Source: Aestuariivirga sp. | GTDB taxonomy: Bacteria; Pseudomonadota; Alphaproteobacteria; Rhizobiales; Aestuariivirgaceae | Reading direction: 5' to 3' | Assembly: GCA_020252385.1 (NCBI GenBank) | Contig: JADCDC010000581.1 | Span: forward strand, 1-6,047 | DNA length: 6,047 nucleotides | In this document: positions 5,939 to 6,047 of the stretch, piece by piece | Layout of the letters: every line of letters starts with the position of its first letter | Position numbering within the stretch: the stretch's first letter is position 1 | The notes under the pieces: model-generated | Seen by the model: the letters and a program-made list of their open reading frames with translations, nothing else | Database searches by the model: none | What the model was told of the DNA's origin: nothing | Translations under genes and position numbers: made by a program

Positions 5939-5945
5939 TGGCACG

Positions 5946-6047
5946 ATGCGGATGAAACTGCCAGAGCCAATGAGCCAGGCCTTCGCCGAGGCGGAGGCGG
6001 CTGCCCTGAGAGGCGAAGTGCCGGTCGGCGCGGTGGTGACGGACGGC
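5946..6047 (+). CDS. tadA: tRNA-specific adenosine deaminase TadA, N-terminal fragment
   Basis: Only about 34 residues are inside the window. They end in AAALRGEVPVGAVVTDG, the first strand and helix signature of TadA, which deaminates A34 to inosine in tRNA-Arg(ACG) so that one tRNA reads several codons. The zinc-binding HAE and PCxxC motifs lie beyond the right edge, so they cannot be checked. In-frame ATGs occur at 5925, 5946, 5952 and 5970. I chose 5946 because it puts EVPVGAV at about residue 24, close to other TadA proteins; none has a clear ribosome-binding site. Divergence from a pseudouridine synthase gene followed by rsmD is an arrangement I recall as common in Hyphomicrobiales and supports the call. 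Related cytidine/guanine deaminases are a less likely alternative. Confidence 0.82.
   Translation, partial: MRMKLPEPMSQAFAEAEAAALRGEVPVGAVVTDG

Overview
The window looks like ordinary chromosome of a GC-rich alphaproteobacterium, most likely Hyphomicrobiales (Rhizobiales). This rests on the uniformly GC-rich, G/C-ending codons, the divergent arrangement of tadA and a pseudouridine synthase gene followed by rsmD (which I recall as common in that order), a CTTGAC-type -35 element, and dispersed palindromic repeats in the one long intergenic gap. The genus cannot be fixed from the sequence alone.

Left part, + strand. The window opens inside hrpB (ATP-dependent helicase HrpB), which lacks roughly its first 120 residues and ends at 2092. 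A 39-base, locally AT-rich gap leads to a small soluble class III nucleotidyl cyclase (2132-2929) made of a coiled coil and a catalytic domain. A GC-rich hairpin directly after its stop may terminate it.

Middle. Bases 2930-3506 (577 bases) hold no credible gene. They contain two copies of a palindromic repeat, an 8-bp inverted repeat built around a CTTGAC element with a plausible -10 box 17 bases away, and a run of GC-rich hairpins that could be a small RNA, an old repeat, or nothing functional. This is the least explained part of the window.

Right part, - strand, read from right to left. A pseudouridine synthase of the RsuA/RluB type (5909-5133), rsmD (5167-4604) and an enolase-superfamily dehydratase/racemase (4607-3507) form a tight set. 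The first two overlap by 35 bases and the last two by 4 (ATGA), so they are almost certainly co-transcribed. The first two modify ribosomal RNA; the third belongs to a family that acts on sugar acids and similar carboxylates, an odd companion. Divergently on the + strand, the start of tadA (tRNA adenosine deaminase) runs off the right edge.

I see no CRISPR array, transposase, rRNA or tRNA gene. No wholly new system is evident. The points worth checking are the intergenic hairpin/promoter region, the metabolic gene coupled to rsmD, and the minimal cyclase.
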